The notes beneath the pieces were generated by a model that saw only the letters and a list, made by a program, of their open reading frames with translations, had not been told where the DNA came from and searched no databases. 10,089 nt of DNA from an uncultured Spirochaetales bacterium (lineage in GTDB: Bacteria; Spirochaetota; Spirochaetia; Sphaerochaetales; Sphaerochaetaceae). The stretch lies in contig CAMZGJ010000034.1 in NCBI GenBank assembly GCA_947306375.1, forward strand, positions 1 to 10,089, written 5' to 3'. A program made the position numbers and the translations under genes. This document shows, in pieces, positions 1 to 7,028 of this stretch (its first letter is position 1; each line of letters opens with the position of its first letter).

Positions 1-1345
1 GGCCCAGTATGTCCATGTCATAGGGAACTTCTCCGTCCTCCACCCATGTGCCTATGATGTTGCACATTATTCTTCTGAAATACTCGTGTCTGGGATAGGA
101 AAGGAAGCTTCTTGAGTCAGTGAGCATTCCCACAAACCTTGAGAGCAGGCCCAGGTTGCCCAGGGTTTTCATCTGCTGCTCCATTCCGTCCTTGTGGTCA
201 CAGAACCACCACGCACTTCCCATCTGGATCTTTCCGGGCACACCCTCACTCTGGAAGCAGCCCATCAGAGTACCCATTACGTAGTAGTCATTGGGGTTCA
301 GTGAGTACAGGATTGTCTTGGGCAGAAGGTCATCCTGCTCCATTGAATCCAGGAACTTTGAAAGTTTCTCGGCGTGGATGCTGTCCGTAACCGAGTCATA
401 GCCGGTGTCCACTCCCAGTGCCTTGAACTTTCTGCTGTTGTTGTCCCTGATAGAGGCCATGTGAAGCTGCATTACTATGCCGCGCTTTGCGTATGCCCTG
501 CCCAGACCCTTCATTATGTAGAATCTGTACTGCTCGGCCTCAAGCGGGGTAAGCTGCTCTCCGTTCATTGCCTTTTGAAATATTGCGTTTACCTGACTCT
601 CTGATGCCGGTGCGTACGGGGCGTCCTTGAGTGCGTGATCGGAAGCCCTGCAGCCTGCCTGCACAAAGAAATCCAGACGCTTCTCAAGAGCCTTGAGGAC
701 ATCGGAGGCACTCTTTATCTCCATGCCGGCGGCCTGACTCAGCTTTGCCATGTAGGGCACGAACGGGGCCTGGTCAATGTTCATTGCCTTGTCGGGGCGG
801 AACGAGGGGATGACCTTTGCCGGGCTCTTGCCCTTGAGGGCAATATGGTACTCAAGGCTGTCTGCCGGGTCATCCGTGGTGCCTACTGCGTAGACGTTGA
901 ACTTGCGGAAAATTCCGAAGACGCTGAGCTCCGGGTTCTGTGCAAGCTGGCGGTTGCATTCATCATAAATCTTTCTTGCCGTCTTTGTGGTAAGAACGTC
1001 CTCAATCCCGAAGTACCTCTGAAGTTCCAGGTGGGTCCAGTGGAAGAGCGGGTTGCCGTAGAGGTTCTCAAGGGTCTGCGCCCAGCTGTAGAACTTGACC
1101 CATGGGTCATCCACCTGCTCCGTAAGGCCGTTTGACCTCATGGCGCGCCACTTGTAGTGGTCTCCAAATGTTCTTGACCCCAGCCACAGTGCTGAGATAT
1201 TGTCAAATCTCTTGTCCTGAGCAATCTCTGCGGGGTTGAGGTGACAGTGGTAGTCAAAAATGGGCTTTTTTTCCGAGTGCTGATGGAAAAGCTCTTTTGC
1301 AACATCGTTTTTAAGCAGGAAATCTTCATCCATGAATTTTCTCAT
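1..1345 (-). CDS. uxaC: Glucuronate isomerase (uronate isomerase), C-terminus cut by window edge
   Basis: UxaC interconverts D-glucuronate and D-fructuronate, and D-galacturonate and D-tagaturonate, as the first cytoplasmic step of hexuronate breakdown. The minus-strand frame is open from the ATG at 1345 to the window edge, giving 448 residues. The family is usually about 465-475 aa, so roughly 20 C-terminal residues are missing; nothing suggests a broken gene. Seen in the sequence: the N-terminal metal-site motif DYHCHLNP at residues 31-38 (His33, His35), CRASDHAL at 232-239, MQLHMASIRDNN at about 292-303 with His295, and the C-terminal hallmark GMLTDSRSFLSYPRHEYF near 406-423. This is the amidohydrolase-fold uronate isomerase pattern. 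The start is fixed by an AAGGAGG Shine-Dalgarno 7 nt upstream. The gene begins 13 nt after kdgK, so the two are almost certainly co-transcribed and probably translationally coupled. Confidence 0.96.
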   Translation of the reverse strand, partial: MRKFMDEDFLLKNDVAKELFHQHSEKKPIFDYHCHLNPAEIAQDKRFDNISALWLGSRTFGDHYKWRAMRSNGLTEQVDDPWVKFYSWAQTLENLYGNPLFHWTHLELQRYFGIEDVLTTKTARKIYDECNRQLAQNPELSVFGIFRKFNVYAVGTTDDPADSLEYHIALKGKSPAKVIPSFRPDKAMNIDQAPFVPYMAKLSQAAGMEIKSASDVLKALEKRLDFFVQAGCRASDHALKDAPYAPASESQVNAIFQKAMNGEQLTPLEAEQYRFYIMKGLGRAYAKRGIVMQLHMASIRDNNSRKFKALGVDTGYDSVTDSIHAEKLSKFLDSMEQDDLLPKTILYSLNPNDYYVMGTLMGCFQSEGVPGKIQMGSAWWFCDHKDGMEQQMKTLGNLGLLSRFVGMLTDSRSFLSYPRHEYFRRIMCNIIGTWVEDGEVPYDMDILG

Positions 1346-1352
1346 CCGGAAT

Positions 1353-1359
1353 CCTCCTT
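1353..1359 (-). promoter_or_regulatory. Strong Shine-Dalgarno of uxaC overlapping the kdgK stop codon
   Basis: On the minus strand the bases read TAAAGGAGG, then 7 nt, then the uxaC ATG at 1345. The kdgK stop codon TAA (1361-1359) shares its last A with the AAGGAGG motif. A ribosome terminating on kdgK therefore sits on the uxaC ribosome-binding site, a layout typical of translational coupling. The motif and spacing are seen directly; coupling is inferred. Confidence 0.85.
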
Positions 1360-2390
1360 TATCTCTGGACACGGCCGCTGCCGTCTCCCTTGGCAAGTGC
1401 CTCAACCTCTGAAAGTCTTGTGAGGTTGAAGTCTCCGGGAATTGTGTGCTTGAGGGCGGATGCGGCAACTGCAAAGTTGAGCGCGTACTGCTCGTCTTCA
1501 TATTTTGAAAGACCGTAGATGATTCCGGCTGCAAAGCTGTCTCCGCCGCCCACACGGTCAATTATGTCAGTAATCTCATAGTGTCTTGAAAGGTAGAAAC
1601 CTGTCTTGCCGTTCAGAGCCGCACCCCATCCGTTGTGGTCTGCACTGTGGGACTCTCTCAGGCTGACTGCAATTTGGCTGACGTTGGGGAACTGCTTCTT
1701 GACTTCATCTGTCAGGGCTCTGTAGCTCTCCTTGTCCAGCTTGCCGCTTGTAACATCTACCTTGGCCTGGATTCCCAGACACATCTGGATGTCCTCTTCA
1801 TTGGCAATGATCACATCCGCATACTTTGCAAGTTCTCTCATTACCTCAACGGCTGTCTTGCCGTACTTCCACAGCTTCTTGCGGTAGTTCAGGTCTATGG
1901 AAACCTTTGCTCCGGCCTTCTTGGCTGCCTTCATGGCCTCAAGGGCACAGTCTGCGCAGTTCTGGCTTACAGCCGGTGTTATTCCGGTAATGTGGAACCA
2001 CGTGGCTCCCTTCATTATCTCATCAAAGTTGAAGTCAGCGGGCTTTGCCATTGCCACTGCACTGTCAGCACGGTCATAGACTACAAGGCTGGGTCTCTGA
2101 ACTGCGCCTGTCTCCAGGTAGTAGATTCCCACCCTTCCCTCTTTTGTCATGTTTATGTATGAGGTATCGACCCCGTGTTTTCTGAGTTCGGATACCGCGC
2201 CCTCTCCTATTGCGTTTTTGGGAAGGGCCGTCACAAAGCAGGCATGCTCTCCGAATAATGAAAGCGAGACCGCCACATTGGCCTCTCCGCCTCCGAATGT
2301 TGCTTCAAGCAAGGGGCTCTGGAAGAACCTCTCGTGTTCCGGTGATTTGAGACGGAGCATTATTTCTCCGAAAGTTACGTATTTTGACAT
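1359..2390 (-). CDS. kdgK: 2-keto-3-deoxygluconate kinase, PfkB/ribokinase family
   Basis: KdgK phosphorylates 2-keto-3-deoxy-D-gluconate with ATP to KDPG, the step before aldol cleavage in the hexuronate and Entner-Doudoroff routes. The 343-aa product has the full PfkB layout: GGGEANVA at residues 33-40, a YDR at 105-107 where KDG kinases bind substrate, DLNYRKKLW at 166-174, and the second PfkB signature [16 protein letters not shown] at 278-293 with catalytic base Asp284. The tail [12 protein letters not shown]...GDGSGRVQR is, as I recall it, typical of KDG kinases rather than of other sugar kinases. I chose the ATG at 2390. An in-frame TTG at 2396 would add two residues but lies too close to the GGAGAGG motif (2404-2398), which is 7 nt from the ATG. 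The adjacent uxaC supports the KDG assignment; fructokinase-like activity is the less likely alternative. Confidence 0.93.
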   Translation of the reverse strand: MSKYVTFGEIMLRLKSPEHERFFQSPLLEATFGGGEANVAVSLSLFGEHACFVTALPKNAIGEGAVSELRKHGVDTSYINMTKEGRVGIYYLETGAVQRPSLVVYDRADSAVAMAKPADFNFDEIMKGATWFHITGITPAVSQNCADCALEAMKAAKKAGAKVSIDLNYRKKLWKYGKTAVEVMRELAKYADVIIANEEDIQMCLGIQAKVDVTSGKLDKESYRALTDEVKKQFPNVSQIAVSLRESHSADHNGWGAALNGKTGFYLSRHYEITDIIDRVGGGDSFAAGIIYGLSKYEDEQYALNFAVAASALKHTIPGDFNLTRLSEVEALAKGDGSGRVQR

Positions 2391-2426
2391 GGTCAAACCT
2401 CTCCAATATGGATTCTACCACGCCAA

Positions 2427-2452
2427 AGATTAAACAAAAAATACTTTAATCT
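2427..2452. promoter_or_regulatory. AT-rich inverted repeat upstream of kdgK, candidate operator
   Basis: Perfect 8-bp arms AGATTAAA (2427-2434) and TTTAATCT (2445-2452) are separated by 10 bp, in the 65-bp gap between the SGNH hydrolase stop and the kdgK ATG. The arm spacing, about 18 bp centre to centre, fits a dimeric repressor site. The arms are too AT-rich and lack the flanking T-run needed for a good intrinsic terminator. On the minus strand the region also contains TAATCTTTG, which resembles the Bacteroidetes -7 consensus TAnnTTTG but with one extra base. The repeat is seen; the regulatory role is inferred. Confidence 0.4.
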
Positions 2453-2455
2453 GTA

Positions 2456-3151
2456 TTATTGCGCTGTAACATTGCATTGTGACCGGAAGAATCTTTCAAT
2501 ACAGGCTTCAATTATCTTCTGCCCTTTTTCATTCGGATGTATACCGTCCGGACCCATAAGCTGTGAGGGCTTTCCTTCAGCCTCAAATGCAGAACGCAGG
2601 TCAATCAGCGGCACATTGCAGTCCTGTGCTACGGTTCTGACTGTCTGGGAGTATATATATTGATGCACGCGCACCCTCTCTATATCCCCGTTCAGCCATG
2701 TCATAATTCCTTTTCTGTCCAGATTCTGCGTTTTGACGGTCCAGTCAATATATCCTTCACTGCACAGGGGAGGCAGTGTGGTCAGAACAATGCGGCTGCC
2801 GTACTCCTGCACATGTCTGACCAGAGCACAGTAATCAAGGTAAAATACCGGAATCACTGTTTTGGGATCATGCGCAATGTAGGGGTTTGCGGCTATCTGG
2901 GCCCAGTTGAAGTCACTGTCGTTGCCTCCGAAGTCAGCAAGCACCCAGTCACAATCCGGGTTTTTCTCAAAAACACGTCTTGTATATTCCAGTCCCTTTG
3001 AGACGGTACACCCGAACTTGCCCAGATTCTCAACATTCATCCCGGTTGCCCTTTCATAATCTATTGAACAATCCGTAACGTGTCTTCCTTTTTCAAGGCT
3101 GTACTGGAACCCCTTCAACAAGGAGTCTCCGATAAGTCTGATAGTCTTCAT
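2456..3151 (-). CDS. SGNH/GDSL-family hydrolase, cytoplasmic, substrate unknown
   Basis: The 231-aa product shows the blocks of an SGNH-fold esterase: GDSLLKG at residues 8-14 with nucleophile Ser10 (block I), a conserved-type Gly near 44-47 (block II), FGGND at 74-78 with Asn77 (block III), and DGIHPNEKG at 202-210 with Asp202 and His205 (block V). Family members hydrolyse acyl esters, for example removing acetyl groups from sugars or acting as lysophospholipases. There is no signal peptide or membrane segment, so it should act in the cytoplasm. The frame stays open to 3499, but I start at the ATG at 3151: the GDS block then falls at its usual place, and the extension would run through a terminator hairpin and into nifJ. 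No clear Shine-Dalgarno precedes this ATG. The gene lies 65 bp before kdgK on the same strand, which suggests, but does not prove, a role in freeing acyl-decorated sugars or uronates. Confidence 0.85.
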   Translation of the reverse strand: MKTIRLIGDSLLKGFQYSLEKGRHVTDCSIDYERATGMNVENLGKFGCTVSKGLEYTRRVFEKNPDCDWVLADFGGNDSDFNWAQIAANPYIAHDPKTVIPVFYLDYCALVRHVQEYGSRIVLTTLPPLCSEGYIDWTVKTQNLDRKGIMTWLNGDIERVRVHQYIYSQTVRTVAQDCNVPLIDLRSAFEAEGKPSQLMGPDGIHPNEKGQKIIEACIERFFRSQCNVTAQ

Positions 3152-3341
3152 GTTTCTGATTATCCGGGCTGTGTCCGAATACGGAAATCGGCAATTCTGA
3201 CTACTGCATTTTTTTTGCCATATGGTCAATTCTAACCAGGCCGGGAAGCTATCACGGTTTGTCAGCTTAGAAAGCTTAGAATGAATCAACTGGATCAGCT
3301 GGATTAAGAAGTTCGGCAAAGTTGGGCTGGAAGCCAAGGGT
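3152..3341 (-). other. Leader region between the nifJ terminator and the SGNH hydrolase gene
   Basis: About 190 bp without a credible gene. It should hold the promoter of the SGNH hydrolase-kdgK-uxaC unit, because the upstream terminator would stop nifJ transcription. A TTGACC hexamer at 3231-3226 resembles a -35 box, but I find no convincing -10 at 16-19 nt. The heptamer AGAATTG occurs twice on the minus strand (3233-3227 and 3198-3192), and an 8-bp palindrome CCATATGG lies between them at 3218-3225. A pair of 9-bp tandem repeats is listed separately. Confidence 0.45.
3264..3303. repeat. Two neighbouring 9-bp tandem duplications
   Basis: AGCTTAGAA is repeated exactly twice in tandem (3264-3272 and 3273-3281). 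After 4 bp comes a second tandem pair with one mismatch, TCAACTGGA (3286-3294) and TCAGCTGGA (3295-3303). Both pairs have the same 9-bp period and lie in the leader of the SGNH hydrolase gene. They could be slippage products or repeated half-sites for a regulator; nothing here decides between these. Confidence 0.6.
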
Positions 3342-3373
3342 AAAAAAGGGGCTGTGCACAATGGCACAGCCCC
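3342..3373 (-). terminator. Intrinsic terminator of nifJ
   Basis: A perfect 10-bp GC-rich stem, GGGGCTGTGC with GCACAGCCCC (3373-3364 and 3357-3348), has a 6-nt loop and is followed on the minus strand by six T (3347-3342). It starts 22 nt after the nifJ stop codon. There is no T-run on the plus side, so it acts only on minus-strand transcription. It separates nifJ from the uronate unit. Confidence 0.93.
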
Positions 3374-3395
3374 TGTTGTTTGATTAAAATCAGGC

Positions 3396-6300
3396 TCAGT
3401 CGTTGTAGAGAGCAATGAGCTTCTGCAGGTGCTCCCAACGTGCCTTTGCCTCTTCCTCGTTCTTCTCGAACAGGACACCTGCCCTCTCCGGGAACTCACG
3501 GGTAAGACGGCTGTAACGGGCCTCGTTCATCAGGAACTCCTGGTATCCGCCTGCCGGAGCCTTGGAGTCAAGGGTGAACTTCTTCTCTGCAGCCGGGTTG
3601 TACCTGAAGAGGTTCCAGTAACCGCAGTCCACGGCCTTCTTCATTTCCTTCTGGCAGTTCATCATGCCGCCCTTGATTGAGTGCATCTCACAGGGTGCGT
3701 AACCGATGATCAGAGAAGGTCCGTTGTAGGCTTCTGCCTCTGTGATGGCCTTGATTGTCTGGGCGGGGTTGGCACCCATTGCAATCTGGGCAACATAGAC
3801 GTAGCCGTACTGCATTGCAATCTCGGAAAGGCTCTTTTTCTTGACTTCCTTACCGGCTGCCGCAAACTGTGCAACCTGACCGATGTTGGATGCCTTGGAA
3901 GCCTGTCCGCCAGTGTTGGAGTAGACCTCTGTGTCGAAGACGAAGATGTTGACGTCCTTGTTCTGTGCAATGACGTGGTCAAGTCCGCCGTAACCGATAT
4001 CGTATCCCCAACCGTCACCGCCGAAGATCCATACGGACTTCTTGGCAAGGTATTCCTTCTTCTCAAGGATGGCTTTTGCCTCGGGGGCATCGCACTTGGC
4101 AAGTGCGGCGATGAATGCATCGGTAGCTGCCTTGTTGGCCTCTCCGTCTGCCATTGTGTCAAGCCAGGCCTGGGCCTCAGCTGCGCACTTTCCGTCTGCA
4201 ACAAGTTTCTTTGCAAGGTCTGCAAGGTCCTCACGGATCTTTTCCTGGCCTACCCACATTCCGAAGCCGTGCTCTGCGTTGTCCTCGAACAGTGAGTTAC
4301 ACCATGCGGGTCCCTTGCCTTCCTTGTTGGTGCAGTAGGGAGATGTTGCTGCCGGGCCGCCCCAGATTGAAGAACAACCTGTTGCGTTGGAGACATACAT
4401 TCTGTCTCCGAACAGCTGTGTGACAAGGCGTGCGTAAGATGTCTCTGCACAACCTGCACATGAGCCGGAGAACTCCAGCATGGGCTGCTTGAACTGGCTG
4501 CCCTTGACGGTGTTGTCCTGCATGTCCTTCTTCTCTGCAACCTTTGCGACGCAGTAGTTGAAGACATCCTGCTGGGCAAGCTCGCCTTCCTGGGGAACCA
4601 TTTCAAGGGCTCCGACGGGACATGCGCCTACGCAGACGCCGCATCCCATACAGTCAAGCGGGGAGATGGCAATTGTGAACTTGTAGACACCCTTGCCCTT
4701 TCCGGCCTTGACGTCAACAACCTGTGCTGCTGCGGGAATTGCCGCGGCTTCTGCCTCTGTGAGGGCATAGGGTCTGATTGTTGCGTGCGGACAGACGTAT
4801 GAACAGTTGTTGCACTGGATACACTTGGAAGACGTCCATCTGGGTACTGAAACTGCAACACCGCGCTTCTCGTATGCTGCTGCGCCAACTTCGAACTGGC
4901 CATCCACATGTGCTGCGAATGTTGATACGGGGAGGCTGTCTCCGTCCATCTTGTCAATGGGAAGAAGGATGTCCTGAACCATCTTGACAAGTTCTTTCTT
5001 GCCTTCCAGTTTGACTGCGGGAGCCTTGTCCTCTGCAGTTGCCCAGGATGCGGGAACATCTATCTTCTTGAAGGCTGTTGCACCGGCATCAATTGCCTTG
5101 TGGTTCATGTCAACAATGTCCTGGCCCTTCTTGAGGTAGGACTGTGTTGCCTTCTCCTTCATGTGGGCGATTGCCTCTTCCTGGGGCATGACCTTTGCCA
5201 GTGTGAAGAATGCGCTCTGGAGGATTGTGTTTGTCCTCTTGCCCATTCCGATTTTCTGTGCAAGGTCAATTGCGTCTATTGTGTAGAGCTGGATGTTGTT
5301 CTTTGCAATGAAGCGCTTTGATGCTGCATCAAGGTGGTGCTCAAGTTCATTGAGGTCCCACTGGCAGTTGATCATGAAGACTCCGTTGGGTTTGACATCC
5401 TGGACAATCTTGAAGCCCTTTGTGATGTAGCTGGGGTTGTGACATGCCACGAAGTCTGCCTTGTTGACATAGTAGGGAGATCTGATGGGCTTGTCGCCGA
5501 ACCTGAGGTGGGAGATTGTCACGCCGCCTGTCTTCTTTGAGTCATACTGGAAGTAGGCCTGTACGTACTTGTCGGTGTAGTCTCCGATGATCTTGATGGA
5601 GTTCTTGTTTGCACCGACTGTTCCGTCTCCGCCCAGACCCCAGAACTTGCACTCGATTGTGCCGGCTGCGGCTGTGTTCGGGCAATCCTTGTCCTCTTCA
5701 AGGCTGAGATGTGTGACATCATCATTGATTCCGAGGGTGAAGAACCTCTTGGGATCTGCCTTGGCCAGTTCTTTGTAAACTGCGAATACTGATGCAGGCG
5801 GTGTGTCCTTTGAACCGAGACCGTAGCGGCCGCCGATGATCTTGACGTCATGTCTGCCTGCGTTTGCAAGGGCTGTGACAACATCCTGATAAAGGGGTTC
5901 GCCGTTTGAACCGGGCTCTTTGGTCCTGTCGAGAACTGCAACCTTCTTTGCTGTTGCGGGAATGGCTGCGACAAGCTTCTCGGGAGCGAACGGTCTGTAA
6001 AGTCTGACTTTGATCAGACCGACCTTCTCGCCGTGTGCGTTGAGGTAGTCAATCACCTCTTCTGCAACGTCACAGATTGAACCCATGGCAACGATTACAC
6101 GGTCAGCATCGGCTGCGCCGTAGTAGTTGAACAGCTTGTAGTCTGTTCCGAGCTTCTCGTTGACCTTGTCCATGTACTTCTCTACAACGGCGGGAAGTTC
6201 ATCATAGTACTTGTTGCATGCTTCTCTGTGCTGGAAGAAGATATCTCCGTTTTCGTGAGATCCTCTCATGACGGGGTGGTTGGGGTTCAGTGCATGGGCT

Positions 6301-6914
6301 CTGAATTCCTCAACTGCCTTCATGTCGCACATGTCCTTCAGGTCTGCATAGTCCCATACTGCAATCTTCTGGATTTCATGGGATGTTCTGAATCCGTCAA
6401 AGAAGTTGAGGAACGGAACTTTGCCTGAAAGGGCTGCAAGGTGGGCAACAGGAGCAAGGTCCATGACTTCCTGTACATTTCCTTCACAGAGCATTGCAAA
6501 ACCTGTCTGGCGGCAGGCCATTACGTCACTGTGATCACCGAAAATGTTCAGAGCATGTGTTGATACTGTTCTGGCACTGACATGGAAGACGCTGGGCAGC
6601 TGCTCCGCGGCAATCTTGTACATGTTGGGGATCATAAGAAGAAGTCCCTGGGAAGCGGTATAGGTGCTTGTGAGGGCACCGGCACCCAGAGATCCGTGAA
6701 CGGCTCCGGCAGCTCCGGCTTCAGATTGCATTTCTACAACCTTTACGCGTGTGCCGAAAATGTTTTTCAGTCCGTTTGCACTCCACTGGTCAACAAAGTC
6801 TGCCATTGGGCTTGACGGTGTGATGGGGTAAATGGCGGCAACTTCTGAAAACGCATAGCTCACGTGAGCGGCTGCATTGTTACCGTCCATAGATTTCATT
6901 TTTCTTTTGATCAT
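3396..6914 (-). CDS. nifJ: Pyruvate:ferredoxin (flavodoxin) oxidoreductase, single-chain type
   Basis: This cytoplasmic enzyme oxidises pyruvate with CoA to acetyl-CoA and CO2 and reduces ferredoxin or flavodoxin. The 1172-aa chain is full length for the homodimeric type and has the domains in the usual order. They are the N-terminal pyrimidine-binding domain with YPITPSSPM (residues 29-37), domain II around 260-360, and the gamma-like domain around 410-600. An EKR-type linker follows, then a two-cluster ferredoxin domain with CxxCxxCxxxCP at 698-709 and again at 755-766. The C-terminal TPP domain carries GGDGWGYDIGYGG at 965-977 and DTEVYSNTGGQ at 994-1004. The proximal [4Fe-4S] ligands are visible as Cys819, Cys822, Cys847 and Cys1075 (YAPCEMH). 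The ATG at 6914 has AGGAG 6 nt upstream. The gene has its own promoter region and terminator, so it is probably monocistronic. No damage is seen. Confidence 0.98.
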   Translation of the reverse strand: MIKRKMKSMDGNNAAAHVSYAFSEVAAIYPITPSSPMADFVDQWSANGLKNIFGTRVKVVEMQSEAGAAGAVHGSLGAGALTSTYTASQGLLLMIPNMYKIAAEQLPSVFHVSARTVSTHALNIFGDHSDVMACRQTGFAMLCEGNVQEVMDLAPVAHLAALSGKVPFLNFFDGFRTSHEIQKIAVWDYADLKDMCDMKAVEEFRAHALNPNHPVMRGSHENGDIFFQHREACNKYYDELPAVVEKYMDKVNEKLGTDYKLFNYYGAADADRVIVAMGSICDVAEEVIDYLNAHGEKVGLIKVRLYRPFAPEKLVAAIPATAKKVAVLDRTKEPGSNGEPLYQDVVTALANAGRHDVKIIGGRYGLGSKDTPPASVFAVYKELAKADPKRFFTLGINDDVTHLSLEEDKDCPNTAAAGTIECKFWGLGGDGTVGANKNSIKIIGDYTDKYVQAYFQYDSKKTGGVTISHLRFGDKPIRSPYYVNKADFVACHNPSYITKGFKIVQDVKPNGVFMINCQWDLNELEHHLDAASKRFIAKNNIQLYTIDAIDLAQKIGMGKRTNTILQSAFFTLAKVMPQEEAIAHMKEKATQSYLKKGQDIVDMNHKAIDAGATAFKKIDVPASWATAEDKAPAVKLEGKKELVKMVQDILLPIDKMDGDSLPVSTFAAHVDGQFEVGAAAYEKRGVAVSVPRWTSSKCIQCNNCSYVCPHATIRPYALTEAEAAAIPAAAQVVDVKAGKGKGVYKFTIAISPLDCMGCGVCVGACPVGALEMVPQEGELAQQDVFNYCVAKVAEKKDMQDNTVKGSQFKQPMLEFSGSCAGCAETSYARLVTQLFGDRMYVSNATGCSSIWGGPAATSPYCTNKEGKGPAWCNSLFEDNAEHGFGMWVGQEKIREDLADLAKKLVADGKCAAEAQAWLDTMADGEANKAATDAFIAALAKCDAPEAKAILEKKEYLAKKSVWIFGGDGWGYDIGYGGLDHVIAQNKDVNIFVFDTEVYSNTGGQASKASNIGQVAQFAAAGKEVKKKSLSEIAMQYGYVYVAQIAMGANPAQTIKAITEAEAYNGPSLIIGYAPCEMHSIKGGMMNCQKEMKKAVDCGYWNLFRYNPAAEKKFTLDSKAPAGGYQEFLMNEARYSRLTREFPERAGVLFEKNEEEAKARWEHLQKLIALYND

Positions 6915-6920
6915 GAAAAA

Positions 6921-6925
6921 CTCCT
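6921..6925 (-). promoter_or_regulatory. Shine-Dalgarno of nifJ
   Basis: AGGAG on the minus strand lies 6 nt before the ATG at 6914. It supports this start over the internal Met6, which lies closer to the first conserved block (KMKSMDGNNAAAHV). Confidence 0.8.
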
Positions 6926-6942
6926 GTGTTTATTACCGTATT

Positions 6943-6983
6943 TTGGCAGGATAATTATATAGCCAAGCGGCAGGAGTTCTCAA
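6943..6983 (-). promoter_or_regulatory. Candidate nifJ promoter with dyad operator over the -10 box
   Basis: On the minus strand TTGAGA (6983-6978) and TATAAT (6959-6954) are separated by 18 bp, a near-consensus sigma70-type promoter about 40 nt upstream of the nifJ ATG. Around the -10 box is a 24-bp dyad, TTGGC-N3-ATAATTAT-N3-GCCAA (6943-6966), with 18 of 24 positions symmetric. A regulator bound there would block polymerase. If the host is a Bacteroidetes its main sigma factor prefers different boxes, so the promoter call is less certain than the dyad. Confidence 0.55.
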
Positions 6984-7028
6984 CTAAAATATGGAGAAAT
7001 TAATAATATCCCGGTAATCGGGCCGGCT

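Noticed and set aside
635..1135. Plus-strand open frame of 166 codons opposite uxaC.
   Set aside because: It is antisense to a well-conserved enzyme frame, has no recognisable motif and is explained by codon composition of the real gene. The same applies to the plus-strand frames at 1635-2162, 3681-4295 and 9468-10079.
2391..2396. TTG start of kdgK at 2396.
   Set aside because: The ATG at 2390 is spaced correctly from the purine-rich ribosome-binding motif and begins the protein in the usual way (MSKYVTFGE); the TTG is one base from the motif.
3281..3307. Plus-strand 8-codon mini-ORF (MNQLDQLD) in the tandem repeat region, considered as a leader peptide.
   Set aside because: No Shine-Dalgarno, no plus-strand gene downstream, and its repetitive sequence simply follows from the 9-bp duplication.
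3152..3499. N-terminal extension of the SGNH hydrolase frame by 116 residues up to 3499.
   Set aside because: It would cross the nifJ terminator and overlap the nifJ 3' end, its composition is unlike the conserved part, and the GDS catalytic block sits at residue 8 from the ATG at 3151 as expected for the family.
7004..7028. Possible terminator after the ATP-grasp gene (CCCG...CGGG around 7010-7022).
   Set aside because: The stem is only 4 bp and is followed by mixed AT sequence rather than a T-run, so it cannot be supported.
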